The notes under the pieces were generated by a model. The model did not search any database. It was given only the letters and a program-made list of their open reading frames with translations, and was not told where the DNA came from. A DNA stretch of 64,000 nucleotides from Paraburkholderia sp. IMGN_8 (GTDB lineage: Bacteria > Pseudomonadota > Gammaproteobacteria > Burkholderiales > Burkholderiaceae), in the NCBI RefSeq assembly GCF_038050405.1, contig NZ_CP150901.1:868001-932000 (forward strand), in the 5' to 3' direction. Every line of letters begins with the position of its first letter. The stretch's first letter is position 1. Below are positions 35,891 through 44,947 of this stretch, piece after piece. Both the position numbers and the translations under genes were made by a program.

Positions 35891-37471
35891 ATGCGCGAGA
35901 ATCTACCAGTCACTGACGAAGAATATGTGTTGTCTGAACGAGACGTCATCATCACCCGTACCGACGTCTCAGGCCGCATTGTGTACGCCAATGAAGCCTT
36001 TCTGAGGAGCAGCGGCTATCAGCGCGGGGAGGTGATGGGCGAGCCCCAGAACATCGTTCGACACCCGGACATGCCTGTCGAGGCATTTCGCGATTTGTGG
36101 GCAACCATCGGCAGGAACCAGCCCTGGACTGGAGTTGTCAAGAACCGCCGCAAAACCGGCGGGTTTTATTGGGTTCTCGCAAATGTCACACCCGTTTTGG
36201 AGCGTGGCCAGAAAGTGGGGTACATGTCGGTACGGACCAAGCCGTCAAAGGAACAGATCGCCAAAGCAATGCGTCTGTATGGAACGTTGAGCGCTTCAGG
36301 ACGCAAAAGGCTGCGATTATCCGGCGGCGATGTCAGGCGGGCGGGAGTCGGCGGAAGGGTGGATCGGTTGCTCCGCTTGCCTGTCGATCTGCGTCTTTGG
36401 GTCGTTATAGCGGTGCTGATTGCGGTGTTCCTGTTGCAGGCATTCAGCGTGCATCGTCCGCTGCTGCCGGGCATTTCCCAGCTATGGCAAGCATGGTTGC
36501 TTGGAGGTCTGGGCATGGGGATCGCGAGTGCATGCGGCGTTTATCTGACGCGGAACGTACTCACCCCGTTGAAAGTGCTTAATGGCAGCGCACTCAATGT
36601 GTTAAGCGGTCACATTCAGGAATTGTTTCCAGAACGAGGTGACGCGCAGACCAGGCTGCTTGGCAGAATGCTCAATCAGATGAACGCAAAGCTGGTTGGT
36701 GTCCTGATCGATGCGAAGATCTCGATCGATGTAATTCGCGATGCGACTCAGGAGTTCGCCAATGGGAACGCTGACCTTGCCAATCGGACGGACGAGCAGG
36801 CGAGCGCGATTGAGCAAACGACCGCGAGCCTCGCTGAAATTACCGAAACTGCGGAGCACAACGCACTCGGCGCCGAGCGCGCAAACGCCACCGGGCAGAA
36901 GACCGCTGAATCCGCAGAAGTGGCCGCACAGGAGGTGCACAGAACCGTGGAGGTGATGGCGCATGTAGGTGAACGCTCGCGCAAGATCGCTGAGATCACA
37001 TCTGTGATCGATGCGATCGCATTCCAGACGAACATCATCGCGCTCAACGCATCGGTGGAGGCAGCCCGGGCTGGCCAGTACGGCCGCGGGTTCGCCGTGG
37101 TGGCCACCGAAGTTCGTAGTCTTGCGCAAAGGGCGGCCGGCGCGGCGAAGGAAATCAAGACGTTGATTGAGAGTTCCCTTGATACGGTGACGGTGGCCGC
37201 GCAAGCAGCCGCCCGCGCCGGCGAGACCATGAGCACCGTGGAGCAGGCCGTTACGCGATTGACTCACACGCTGCACGACATTGCGCTTGCGAGCCGGGGG
37301 CAGAGCGCGCAGATCACGCAAATCAACGATGCGGTCGGGCAGGTAGCGGAACTCACGCAGCGCAATGCTGCTCTTGTCGAGCAATCTGCGGCGGCTTCGA
37401 CTGATCTGCAGCAGCAGACTCAATCGCTCGAGGCCACGGTGAGCATTTTCAACCTCCGCAGCGAATCGTAA
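35891..37471 (+). CDS. aer: Aer-like PAS methyl-accepting chemotaxis receptor
   Basis: A 526-residue redox/oxygen receptor. The N-terminal PAS domain (about 8-120: [49 protein letters not shown]) matches the FAD-binding PAS of Aer. Two hydrophobic segments lie near 173-190 and 198-220. The methyl-accepting domain ends with the conserved hairpin ([40 protein letters not shown]), which contacts CheA/CheW. It starts 3 bp after the c-di-GMP gene, so the two are co-transcribed. A second, broken paralogue lies at 41202-42773 and a third fragment at 50931. Confidence 0.92.
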   Translation: MRENLPVTDEEYVLSERDVIITRTDVSGRIVYANEAFLRSSGYQRGEVMGEPQNIVRHPDMPVEAFRDLWATIGRNQPWTGVVKNRRKTGGFYWVLANVTPVLERGQKVGYMSVRTKPSKEQIAKAMRLYGTLSASGRKRLRLSGGDVRRAGVGGRVDRLLRLPVDLRLWVVIAVLIAVFLLQAFSVHRPLLPGISQLWQAWLLGGLGMGIASACGVYLTRNVLTPLKVLNGSALNVLSGHIQELFPERGDAQTRLLGRMLNQMNAKLVGVLIDAKISIDVIRDATQEFANGNADLANRTDEQASAIEQTTASLAEITETAEHNALGAERANATGQKTAESAEVAAQEVHRTVEVMAHVGERSRKIAEITSVIDAIAFQTNIIALNASVEAARAGQYGRGFAVVATEVRSLAQRAAGAAKEIKTLIESSLDTVTVAAQAAARAGETMSTVEQAVTRLTHTLHDIALASRGQSAQITQINDAVGQVAELTQRNAALVEQSAAASTDLQQQTQSLEATVSIFNLRSES

Positions 37472-37768
37472 CTCGACGGCGTGCGTGACATCACCTCGTC
37501 AAGGCTCAACGGGAATAGCGTGCAGCAGTCCGCGGAGGGGTGGACCACGCAGCACGGCTTATCGATCGGCGCGTCAAGACCTCGTTACATCAATCATGGT
37601 GGCGGCGAGTAATTCGGACTATCGGTTCTGATCTGGCGACGAGAGCTTACCGTCGAGCGTTGCGCGGTAAGGTAGGGCGGAGGGACACGGCATTCGTTGA
37701 GGACGATTGTCACTCGGATTGCCGCAGCCGGAGTTAGCACCGATGTTGGACATCCTTTAACGATAATC

Positions 37769-38998
37769 ATGAAAAGCATTTCAGACGTCATATTGTCACG
37801 CCTGACTGACCTCATTCCGGGAGAACTGGAACAGACGGAATTCCGATGGTTGACACTACCCCATCAGCATCCGGTCCTGTTGACGCGTCGACGGGCAACC
37901 ATGATCGTTAACCGCGTCCGTCTGCTTGCCTTTCTGTTCGCCGTACTGACGCCGCTATGGAGCAGTGTCGACCTGATTGTCTTTCCCTTCCCGCTGTGGC
38001 TCAGCCTCGCGCTGCTTCGCCTGGTTGCCTGCGGTACCTTCGCCAGCCTGTTGCTGTACCGCCCGAATGGCAGCCTGTTCGACGCGTATCGCGCCATGGC
38101 GCTGCTCTTTGCGATCCCTACCGTTTTTTATGTCGCCTCGTATGTGCTACTTGGCCGCTACCAGCTCACGGGAATATCGGCGGCCATCAGTGCCGGTTAT
38201 GCATTCCTGCCTTTCGTACTGCTTTCCGGGTTGTCCATCTTTCCCCTGACGCTGCTCGAGACCCTGATGTTCGCGGGTCCAATCCTGATCGCCCATGCTA
38301 TTGCCGGCTCACTACGATGGACAACCGTGGACTGGCCGTCGTTTGCCGGCTCTTTCTGGTTGCAGGTGCTGATCACTGGCGTGTCCGCATTGGCGGACAT
38401 GAGCCAGCTGGCGTTCATGATCGTGCTGGTGCGGCAGGCAGTCCGGGACCCCCTGACCGGCGCCTTCTCGCGCAGCAGTGGCGAAGAAGTGCTGGCGCTG
38501 CAATTCAGCCTTGCCTCTCGCAGCAGCGCAAGACTGTCCGTCGCCTTCATCGATCTCGATCATTTCAAGAACATAAACGACCGGTACGGTCACGAAGCGG
38601 GCGACAAGGTACTGGTCAACATGACCTGCATCGTTAGGCACAACCTGCGACACGGCGACGTGCTGGCCCGCTGGGGTGGTGAGGAGTTTCTCGTGATCAT
38701 GCCCAACACCGAACTGGTACAGGCGGAAGCTGCGCTGGCGCGCCTGAGCAACATAGGTTTTGGCCTGAACCCCGACCATACCCCGGTAACCGCCAGCGTC
38801 GGCATTGCCGAACTGATGGCTGATCAGGCCAGCGACTGGAAGTTCCTGGTCGATATGGCTGACCGGCGGATGTATCGCGCCAAACAGCGCGGTCGCGACC
38901 AGGTGTGCAGCCGGGACGAACAGGGTGCCACGGACTGTTGCACCGATCTGCGCGGGATGGCAGACATTCCGAATGAGGCTGAAATTGAACAATGCTGA
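37769..38998 (+). CDS. Membrane-bound diguanylate cyclase
   Basis: A 409-residue protein. About six hydrophobic helices occupy residues 48-225 (LLAFLFAVLTPLWSSVDLIV, LALLRLVACGTFASLLLY, LLSGLSIFPLTLLETLMFAG). A GGDEF domain follows: DPLTGAFSRSSGEE, FIDLDHFKNINDRYGHEAGD, and an active RWGGEEFLVIMP preceded by an RHGD inhibitory site. It makes c-di-GMP in response to a signal read by the membrane part. ATG 37769 gives the family-like start. It overlaps a small gene by 26 bp. The 297-bp gap before it shows nothing recognisable. Confidence 0.9.
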   Translation: MKSISDVILSRLTDLIPGELEQTEFRWLTLPHQHPVLLTRRRATMIVNRVRLLAFLFAVLTPLWSSVDLIVFPFPLWLSLALLRLVACGTFASLLLYRPNGSLFDAYRAMALLFAIPTVFYVASYVLLGRYQLTGISAAISAGYAFLPFVLLSGLSIFPLTLLETLMFAGPILIAHAIAGSLRWTTVDWPSFAGSFWLQVLITGVSALADMSQLAFMIVLVRQAVRDPLTGAFSRSSGEEVLALQFSLASRSSARLSVAFIDLDHFKNINDRYGHEAGDKVLVNMTCIVRHNLRHGDVLARWGGEEFLVIMPNTELVQAEAALARLSNIGFGLNPDHTPVTASVGIAELMADQASDWKFLVDMADRRMYRAKQRGRDQVCSRDEQGATDCCTDLRGMADIPNEAEIEQC

Positions 38999-39281
38999 CG
39001 AGGTGCTGGATGAGATTGCCGGGCTCATGGCCGCTAACACCACGAAAACGTTTGTTCTTTGCGCGCGGGCGATGGTGCTGGCCACGTTTCTAAAGGCCGT
39101 CCTGCCTCACCTCACGACGTTGCAGCGCGCCGAGGTCACCTGGTCATTTCGACAGGGCATTGAAGAGGCCATGTCGTTGATGGACGATCTGGCGTTGCCC
39201 GCCGAATATCAATCTGCACTGCTCGAACTCACCAATGCCATTCTCGCCTCATTGGGTCAGGAACCGACCAGGCGTCAATAA
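38973..39281 (+). CDS. Small helical protein of unknown function
   Basis: A 102-residue frame overlapping the end of the diguanylate cyclase. It is helical throughout (LNNADEVLDEIAGLMAANTT, FRQGIEEAMSLMDDLALPAE) with one hydrophobic stretch (FVLCARAMVLATFLKAVLPH). No family was recognised. The overlap and shared direction suggest translational coupling, perhaps as a partner of the cyclase. Confidence 0.5.
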   Translation: MRLKLNNADEVLDEIAGLMAANTTKTFVLCARAMVLATFLKAVLPHLTTLQRAEVTWSFRQGIEEAMSLMDDLALPAEYQSALLELTNAILASLGQEPTRRQ

Positions 39282-39451
39282 CCTCAGCCGCATCATTTTG
39301 TCCTGCGTGCGGATCGAGAAGCCGGACCGTGTCGGCGTGGCATTTCATGCTGTCGTCACGACCTCCGCTTCGCGCAACTGCAATCGCAGAAGGTGCGGCG
39401 CCTGCCCGGCTGGCGTTGACGGTACCTTAACAGAAAGGGGAGTGTTCAAAG

Positions 39452-40825
39452 TTGAAGGCAAGAGTACCTTCGCCGGCCCCCACCGACGGTCAACTGGCGT
39501 CGAACAGTAAAGCGGCCACACCGGAATGTGTCTACCTCGGGCGGCAGCCGATTCTTGACCGCAGCGGAGCGTTGATCGCGTTCGAACTGCTCTTCCGCGC
39601 CGGGACCGCCAATATCGCCCAGGTCACGGATGAGGCCGATGCCACCGCGCAGGTCATCGCGAGACTCGTCGGCGACATCGGCCTCCGCGCTGCGCTGGGC
39701 GAACACACCGCCTATGTGAACGTCGACCGGACGGCGCTGACGTCCGACCTTGTCCGGCTGTTGCCGCCTGAGCGCTTCGTGCTCGAAATTCTCGAAACGG
39801 TAACGTTCGACGAGGCACTCTTCAGGCGCTGCAACGACCTGCGGCGCGCGGGTTTCCGGCTCGCACTGGATGATGTTTCCGAGGTGTCCCCGCGTTTGCT
39901 CGCGTTTCTGCCGTGCGTCGATATCGTCAAGATCGACTTGATGGAATGCCCGCGCGAGCGTCTTGCCGAAATGGCCGGCGCCGTCATGCTGCACGGAAAG
40001 GTGACGATCGCCGAGAAAGTTGAAACACCGGAAGACCATGACGCCGCCATGCGCGCCGGCTTCGAACTGTTTCAGGGCTACCACTTTGCGAAACCGCAGG
40101 TGCTGACATCGCGGCGTATCACGCCATCGCGCGACGCGCTGCTGCGCATGCTGGTGCTGCTGAGCGGCGAACCGTGGATTGTCGAACTCGAAGCTGAACT
40201 CAAGCGGATTCCGAACCTCGTCATTCAACTGTTGCGTCTGCTCAGTTCAAGCGCGGTTGGGCTTCCCCGAACAATTTCGTCACTGCGCGAAGCGATCATG
40301 GTAGTGGGCACGCGGCAAATCACGCGCTGGACCCAGTTGCTCCTGTTTGCAGATGGCCATCTCGGCACGCTGCGCTCCGATCCCCTGACGCGGCTATGTG
40401 CCACGCGCGCGCGATTCATGGAACTTGCCGCGGGCCGGCTGCGGCTCGATGACGATCGGTTTGCCGATACGGCGTTCATGACTGGCGTGTTCTCGCTGGT
40501 TCATGTGCTGTTCGGCACGGCGATCGAGGACAGCGTGTCCACGCTGCCGATTCACACCGATATCCGACGCGCACTTCTCGAACGGCATGGCGGGTTGGGG
40601 TTGCTGTTGAACGCCACCGAGGCGGCCGAATCGGGGGACCTCATGGCAATCCGCGCGGCGTGCGAGGCACTGCCCGGATTTATCCCCAACGACCTGACCA
40701 TGCTCGGGCTTGCCGCCGCCGCCTGGTACGACGATCAGGTGCAGGGCCACCTGGACGCTGCGAGCCTCGGGCCTGGGCGTGCCCCTGCCGGGCAAAAAAA
40801 GCAGCCCAGACCTGATGGCTCCTGA
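39452..40825 (+). CDS. EAL-HDOD signalling protein (YuxH/CdgJ type)
   Basis: A 457-residue protein. An N-terminal EAL-like domain (YLGRQPILDRSGALIAFELL, then LDDVSEVSPRLLAFL, FELFQGYHFAKPQ) has ELL in place of the catalytic EAL, so it is probably inactive as a phosphodiesterase, as is usual in this architecture. A C-terminal HDOD domain (residues ~230-420) is helical: VIQLLRLLSSSAVGLPRTIS and REAIMVVGTRQITRWTQLLL. Homologues affect motility through protein contacts. The start is TTG 39452 with AAGGGGAG about 10 bases upstream. It belongs to the c-di-GMP block. Confidence 0.88.
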   Translation: MKARVPSPAPTDGQLASNSKAATPECVYLGRQPILDRSGALIAFELLFRAGTANIAQVTDEADATAQVIARLVGDIGLRAALGEHTAYVNVDRTALTSDLVRLLPPERFVLEILETVTFDEALFRRCNDLRRAGFRLALDDVSEVSPRLLAFLPCVDIVKIDLMECPRERLAEMAGAVMLHGKVTIAEKVETPEDHDAAMRAGFELFQGYHFAKPQVLTSRRITPSRDALLRMLVLLSGEPWIVELEAELKRIPNLVIQLLRLLSSSAVGLPRTISSLREAIMVVGTRQITRWTQLLLFADGHLGTLRSDPLTRLCATRARFMELAAGRLRLDDDRFADTAFMTGVFSLVHVLFGTAIEDSVSTLPIHTDIRRALLERHGGLGLLLNATEAAESGDLMAIRAACEALPGFIPNDLTMLGLAAAAWYDDQVQGHLDAASLGPGRAPAGQKKQPRPDGS

Positions 40826-41201
40826 GACTGCCGCAGCCCCGGTTTCCTGAGTGGAATCATACGTAGGGTAGAATTCAAAGATGTTGATCTGGGTGATTGC
40901 CCACGCGCGCTCAACGATTAGTACAAAGTTGATTCTTGCAATATTCTGGACTCCCACTGCGGAGCAATTCCAGTGGTTGCTGGTGCACCATGTTTGCGCC
41001 GGTGTTGTGGAACGCGTCTGGATTTGTAACGCCGGCATGTAACTTTGCCTCAAATCACATGCATGTGTGGCCGCTGGTGCTGGCAACGACCGCTTTCAAG
41101 GCGACCGGGTCGATCACTGAATGTTCGTGTCAGGTCGAAAGCGCCTCTTCATATCATTCGGAACCAGACATTTAGGAATGTCGATAATCGAGAGGGGGGC
41201 G
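40826..41201. other. Gene-free gap
   Basis: Convergent gap between the EAL-HDOD gene and the broken aer. It is lower in GC than its neighbours. No gene, repeat or clear terminator was seen. Confidence 0.45.
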
Positions 41202-42773
41202 TTAACGTTCCCGGGAGATCGTTTCGGCACCCTTGTAGACCGCCAGCGCCCGAACCAATTGCTGCGTTCTTGCTTCAAGACTGTCGGCCACCGCGGCCGA
41301 TTCTTGCACCAACCCCGCATTCTGCTGCGTCATCTGATCGAGCTGGGTGACGGCGACGTTGACCTGGCTGATTCCGTTCGACTGCTCCTTCGTGGCAGAA
41401 CTGATTTCGCTAATCAGATCCGTCACGCGAGCAACCTGCGTCATGATGTCCTTCATCGCCGCTCCCGCATTATTAACAAGTTCGCTGCCAGCTTCGGTGG
41501 TCTGTACGTTGTCTTTTATCAGGCCCGCTATTTCCTTCGCCGCACTGGCGCAGCGTTGCGCGAGCGTGCGAACTTCGCCAGCCACTACCGCGAAGCCTCT
41601 ACCCTGTTCACCGGCACGCGCTGCTTCGACTGCCGCGTTGAGAGCCAGGATATTAGTCTGAAACGCAATACCGTCGATCACGCCGATGATCTCGCTGATC
41701 CTTTTGCTGGCTGCAGTAATCGCAGCCATCGTATCAACCACTTCTCCAACCACGACACCGCCCGTCGCGGCAGCTTCGCTTGTCAAACCGGCGAGCAGGC
41801 TCGCCTGCGCAGCGGTGTCGGCATAGTTCTTGACTGTCGCCGTCATCTGTTCCATCGATGCCGCGGTTTCCTCGAGGCTCGCCGCAGCCTGTTCACTGCG
41901 TACGCTAAGATCGTTGTTGTCAGCAACGATTTCGCCGCTCGCAGTCTGTAGCCCAGAAAGCTGCTCGCTCACGTCGTCAACCGGCGAGCGCAAGTTCAGT
42001 CCGGACTGATTGACCGCCCGCAGGATCATCCCGATTTCATCCACTCGGTTCAGCTGAACGTTTTCGCCGGGCTGGCCCGCCGCGACCGCAAGCGCCTGCT
42101 TTAGTACGCGTCGTAGCGGGTTCGAAACCTGTGCCTCGAGCCAGAATGTAGTCAGCAGCGAGATCACTGCTGCCACCCCAGCAAACCCGCCTAACATCGC
42201 GCCACGCAGACCGAACGAAAAAGCGCACGCCGCAATCAGCGCGAGCAATGACAACAGACCAGCGCGAATGCGCCACCGTACCGACATCGTCTGCAGCAGC
42301 GACATTCACGCAAACAGTCTGGTGCGGACGATCAAGCCTTGATGAAACCTTCGGCCGCCAGCCCTGTTGTCCTGGAACTCGCGATAAATCTTTTCGGTGG
42401 CCGCGACCTCGTCGCGGCTGGGCTTGGTGCGCACCGACATGTATCCGACCAATTGCCCGTTGCGGACCACGGGCGTCGCGTTGGCCCGTACCCAGTAGTG
42501 GTCACCGTTTTTTCGCCGGTTCTTCACCAACGCGATCCAGGACAGGCCGGCTTTGAGCGTTGCCCACATGTCCGCAAAAGCCTGCGAGGGCATGTCCGGG
42601 TGCCGCACGAGATTGTGAGGTTGCCCTAATATCTCATCGCTGTCGAATCCGCTCGCCTGGACGAACGCGGCATTCGCGGAAGTGATGTGGCTCTGCGCGT
42701 CGGTCGTTGACATGAGCGTCGCGTCTTGCGGGAAATCGTACTCGTGCTGTGTGACGGGCAAATTAGCGCGCAT
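41202..42773 (-). pseudogene. aer: Second Aer-like receptor, interrupted by in-frame TGA
   Basis: One continuous frame encodes an Aer receptor, cut only by TGA at 42308-42306. The N-terminal part (42773-42309, 155 codons) is a complete PAS domain: [61 protein letters not shown]. The next codon after the stop is ATG and the same frame continues for 367 codons with two membrane segments and a complete methyl-accepting domain ([40 protein letters not shown]). Aer homologues usually have tryptophan (TGG) near this point. No ribosome site precedes ATG 42305, so re-initiation is unlikely to be strong. Confidence 0.85.
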
Positions 42774-43501
42774 GACGTGGATGAGCCTTGTAATAAGATA
42801 TTCCAGCGAGACACAAGAGGCCGAGGATGAGCGGCAATCAGAGCCTCTGGGGAAGAGACCGCTTACTGTGTCTGAGAACCTCTCTCAGTTACAGCAACGA
42901 GCAAGTGCTAAGCAAAGTTCTGACCGAAATACCTTGGGAGCTGCCATTAGAGTCGTGCCGGGTCGAAGAGCCGAAGTGGGTGGCGGACGATTAGCGCTGC
43001 CGTCGTCGGGGTTCGACTTTGCGAGACGCCGCGTTCGACAACGGCACCCACGCCGAAACCAAATTTTTTTCCTGATCAACGCCTTAAACCTTTTTTGGCG
43101 AAATTTCATGAATCCCCGGCCGGCCCTCATGACGGTTTCAGGTGTCTTTATCTATGCCTAAGTATAGATTCGAATGTCTCTGATGACAATATAGTCAGAA
43201 ATGGGCGTAATGTCAGGAAAGGCGAATGCTCGAAGCCGGACAAACAGATAGACAGATGGAGTGACAGTGGAGACAGGAGCAAAAACCAGTATCGGGTCGT
43301 CCAGTCTTCGGGATCTGGTTCAGCCGTCGGCGAGTGGACTGCTCCAGGCAGTCGAGGTGCTGGTCGTCGGATTCGGCCCGGTGGTTCAGCCACCGTCAAT
43401 CTGCTGGCACGGCACGGATAGTGGGCCTCAGATCAAGGAGCGCGCGGATTCAGGGATTGCAGTCATGCTGCCGAAGCCCACGACATCAGGCGCGAATTCC
43501 C
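42774..43501. other. Gene-free gap
   Basis: Upstream region of the broken aer and left flank of the IS110 remnant. Short frames on both strands lack domains and ribosome sites. No operator was recognised. Confidence 0.4.
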
Positions 43502-44270
43502 ATGGCCGATTCGACCGGGCAGACTTTATCTACGACGGCTGGTGGCCGGCTGTACATGGCTTTTGAACTGGGCGAGAAGAGCTGGAAGCTCTCACTGGGT
43601 GATGGCCGACGTGCGCCGAGCCGCTGTACGGTAGGCGCAGGCGACACCACAGCGGTCCTCACCGCCATCGCGAACGCCAGGGCGCGCTGTTACCTCGGCG
43701 CCGACACACCCGTCTACAGCTGCTATGAGGCTGGCCGCGACGGCTTCTGGCTGCACCGCTGGCTGGCTCAACAGGGCATTGTGGAGCGTGGTGGATTCAG
43801 CCAGTATCGAGGTGAACCGGCGGGCCCGTCGCGCGAAGACGGACCGGCTCGACAGCGACAAGCTGATGTCCGTGCTCATACGTTATCTCACCGGCGAGCG
43901 GCGGGTGTGGGCGATGGCGCGCATCCCGACGCCTGAGCAGGAAGACGACCGGCGCCTGCACCGCGAGCTCGAACGCCTGCGGCAGGAACGTACCGCGCAT
44001 ACCAACCGGATGCGCTCCCTGCTTGTGCTGCCCAATCTTCGGGTCAGATATGTCGGTGACCGGATCTGGACTCACTGGTGGGCCCGGCAGCGCGAGCTGC
44101 TGGCGCCCGGTCTGCGCGCCGAGATTGATCGCGAATGTGAGCGGCTCGCGCTGGTGCGCCAACAGATCCGCCTGCTCGAAGCGCAGCAGGACCAGCAGGT
44201 GCGCAGTGGCGCGCACCCCGGCATGGCGTTGCTGGCACAGCTTGCGGGCATCGGTACCGGCAGCGCGCGT
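43502..44270 (+). pseudogene. IS110-family transposase remnant
   Basis: Two frames give the N-terminal DEDD-type part of an IS110 transposase. From 43502: LYMAFELGEKSWKLSLGD, ARCYLGADTPVYSCYEAGRD, GFWLHRWLAQQGI. After a shift near 43780: VVDSASIEVNRRARRAKTDR, LDSDKLMSVLIRYLTGE and LLAQLAGIGTGSA. The C-terminal Ser-containing domain is absent, so it is dead. It cuts into the ABC binding-protein gene that follows. Confidence 0.8.
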
Positions 44271-44325
44271 TGCAATTCTGATGAGTCAATGCGCTACGGA
44301 GTCCGGCATGTCGGTGCGTTGCGCA

Positions 44326-44565
44326 ACTTTGCATCATTAGGTCGTCACCTTCCGCGTACAGCACCTCCAGTTGCATATCGAAGGTCTGCGCCGCCATTGC
44401 CATGAATCGGGAGACCAGTTGCCAATGCTGTCCCGCACCGCGTTGCACAGCCTCGCTAGGGTCGAGGAACACCATGCGCGGCGAGCGCCTCGCGGCAAAA
44501 ACCCGGCTGGACACGCCGGTCAGGCCGGCATACGCGCAGGTGAGCAACGCTTGCCGACGATTCAC
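44326..44565 (-). pseudogene. ABC transporter substrate-binding protein, N-terminal fragment
   Basis: Starts MNRRQALLTCAYAGLTGVSS with a cleavable signal peptide (VFAARR), then MVFLDPSEAVQRGAGQHWQL, VSRFMAMAAQTFDMQLEVLY and AEGDDLMMQ. This resembles the first lobe of sugar-type (COG1879) periplasmic binding proteins. It ends abruptly near 44326, next to the IS110 remnant, so only about 80 of ~350 residues remain. Confidence 0.65.
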
Positions 44566-44947
44566 CCGATTGCCGCCAAGGCGGCCGGTTGCGCGCCGTG
44601 CGAGGAACGCGGTTACGCGACGGACGCGGCAGGACGCATTCTACGAGCCACGCCGGCGTTGGCAATATTCACCCTGGGATTGATTGGCTTTCGAGACGGC
44701 GTCCAATAGTTTTTGCAGGCAGTTTTCCCATGCTGCGGCGAAACGACGCAATCCGCTGAACTCCATCGTTCGGTCATTGACTGGGTTTATAATGAGAATA
44801 AGGTCATAAATGATACAGTTGTCAAATAAAGGATTGTCTGTGCTTGGTGCCGCCCGGAATGTCGGCATCTAGGCTTCTCTGCGCAACCAGGCAACGGAAT
44901 GAGCAGTTGTGCCAGGTTAAGTCGCTTCGCTTAAGGAGATTCATGAG
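44566..44947. other. Intergenic region, promoter side of DUF3141 operon
   Basis: 382 bp with an AT-rich patch at 44785-44835 that probably holds the operon promoter. No TTGAT-N4-ATCAA box is present. Confidence 0.4.

Noticed and set aside
42110..42135. GGGTTCGAAACC resembling a tRNA T-arm
   Set aside because: It lies within the coding frame of the Aer receptor and no acceptor or anticodon stem surrounds it.
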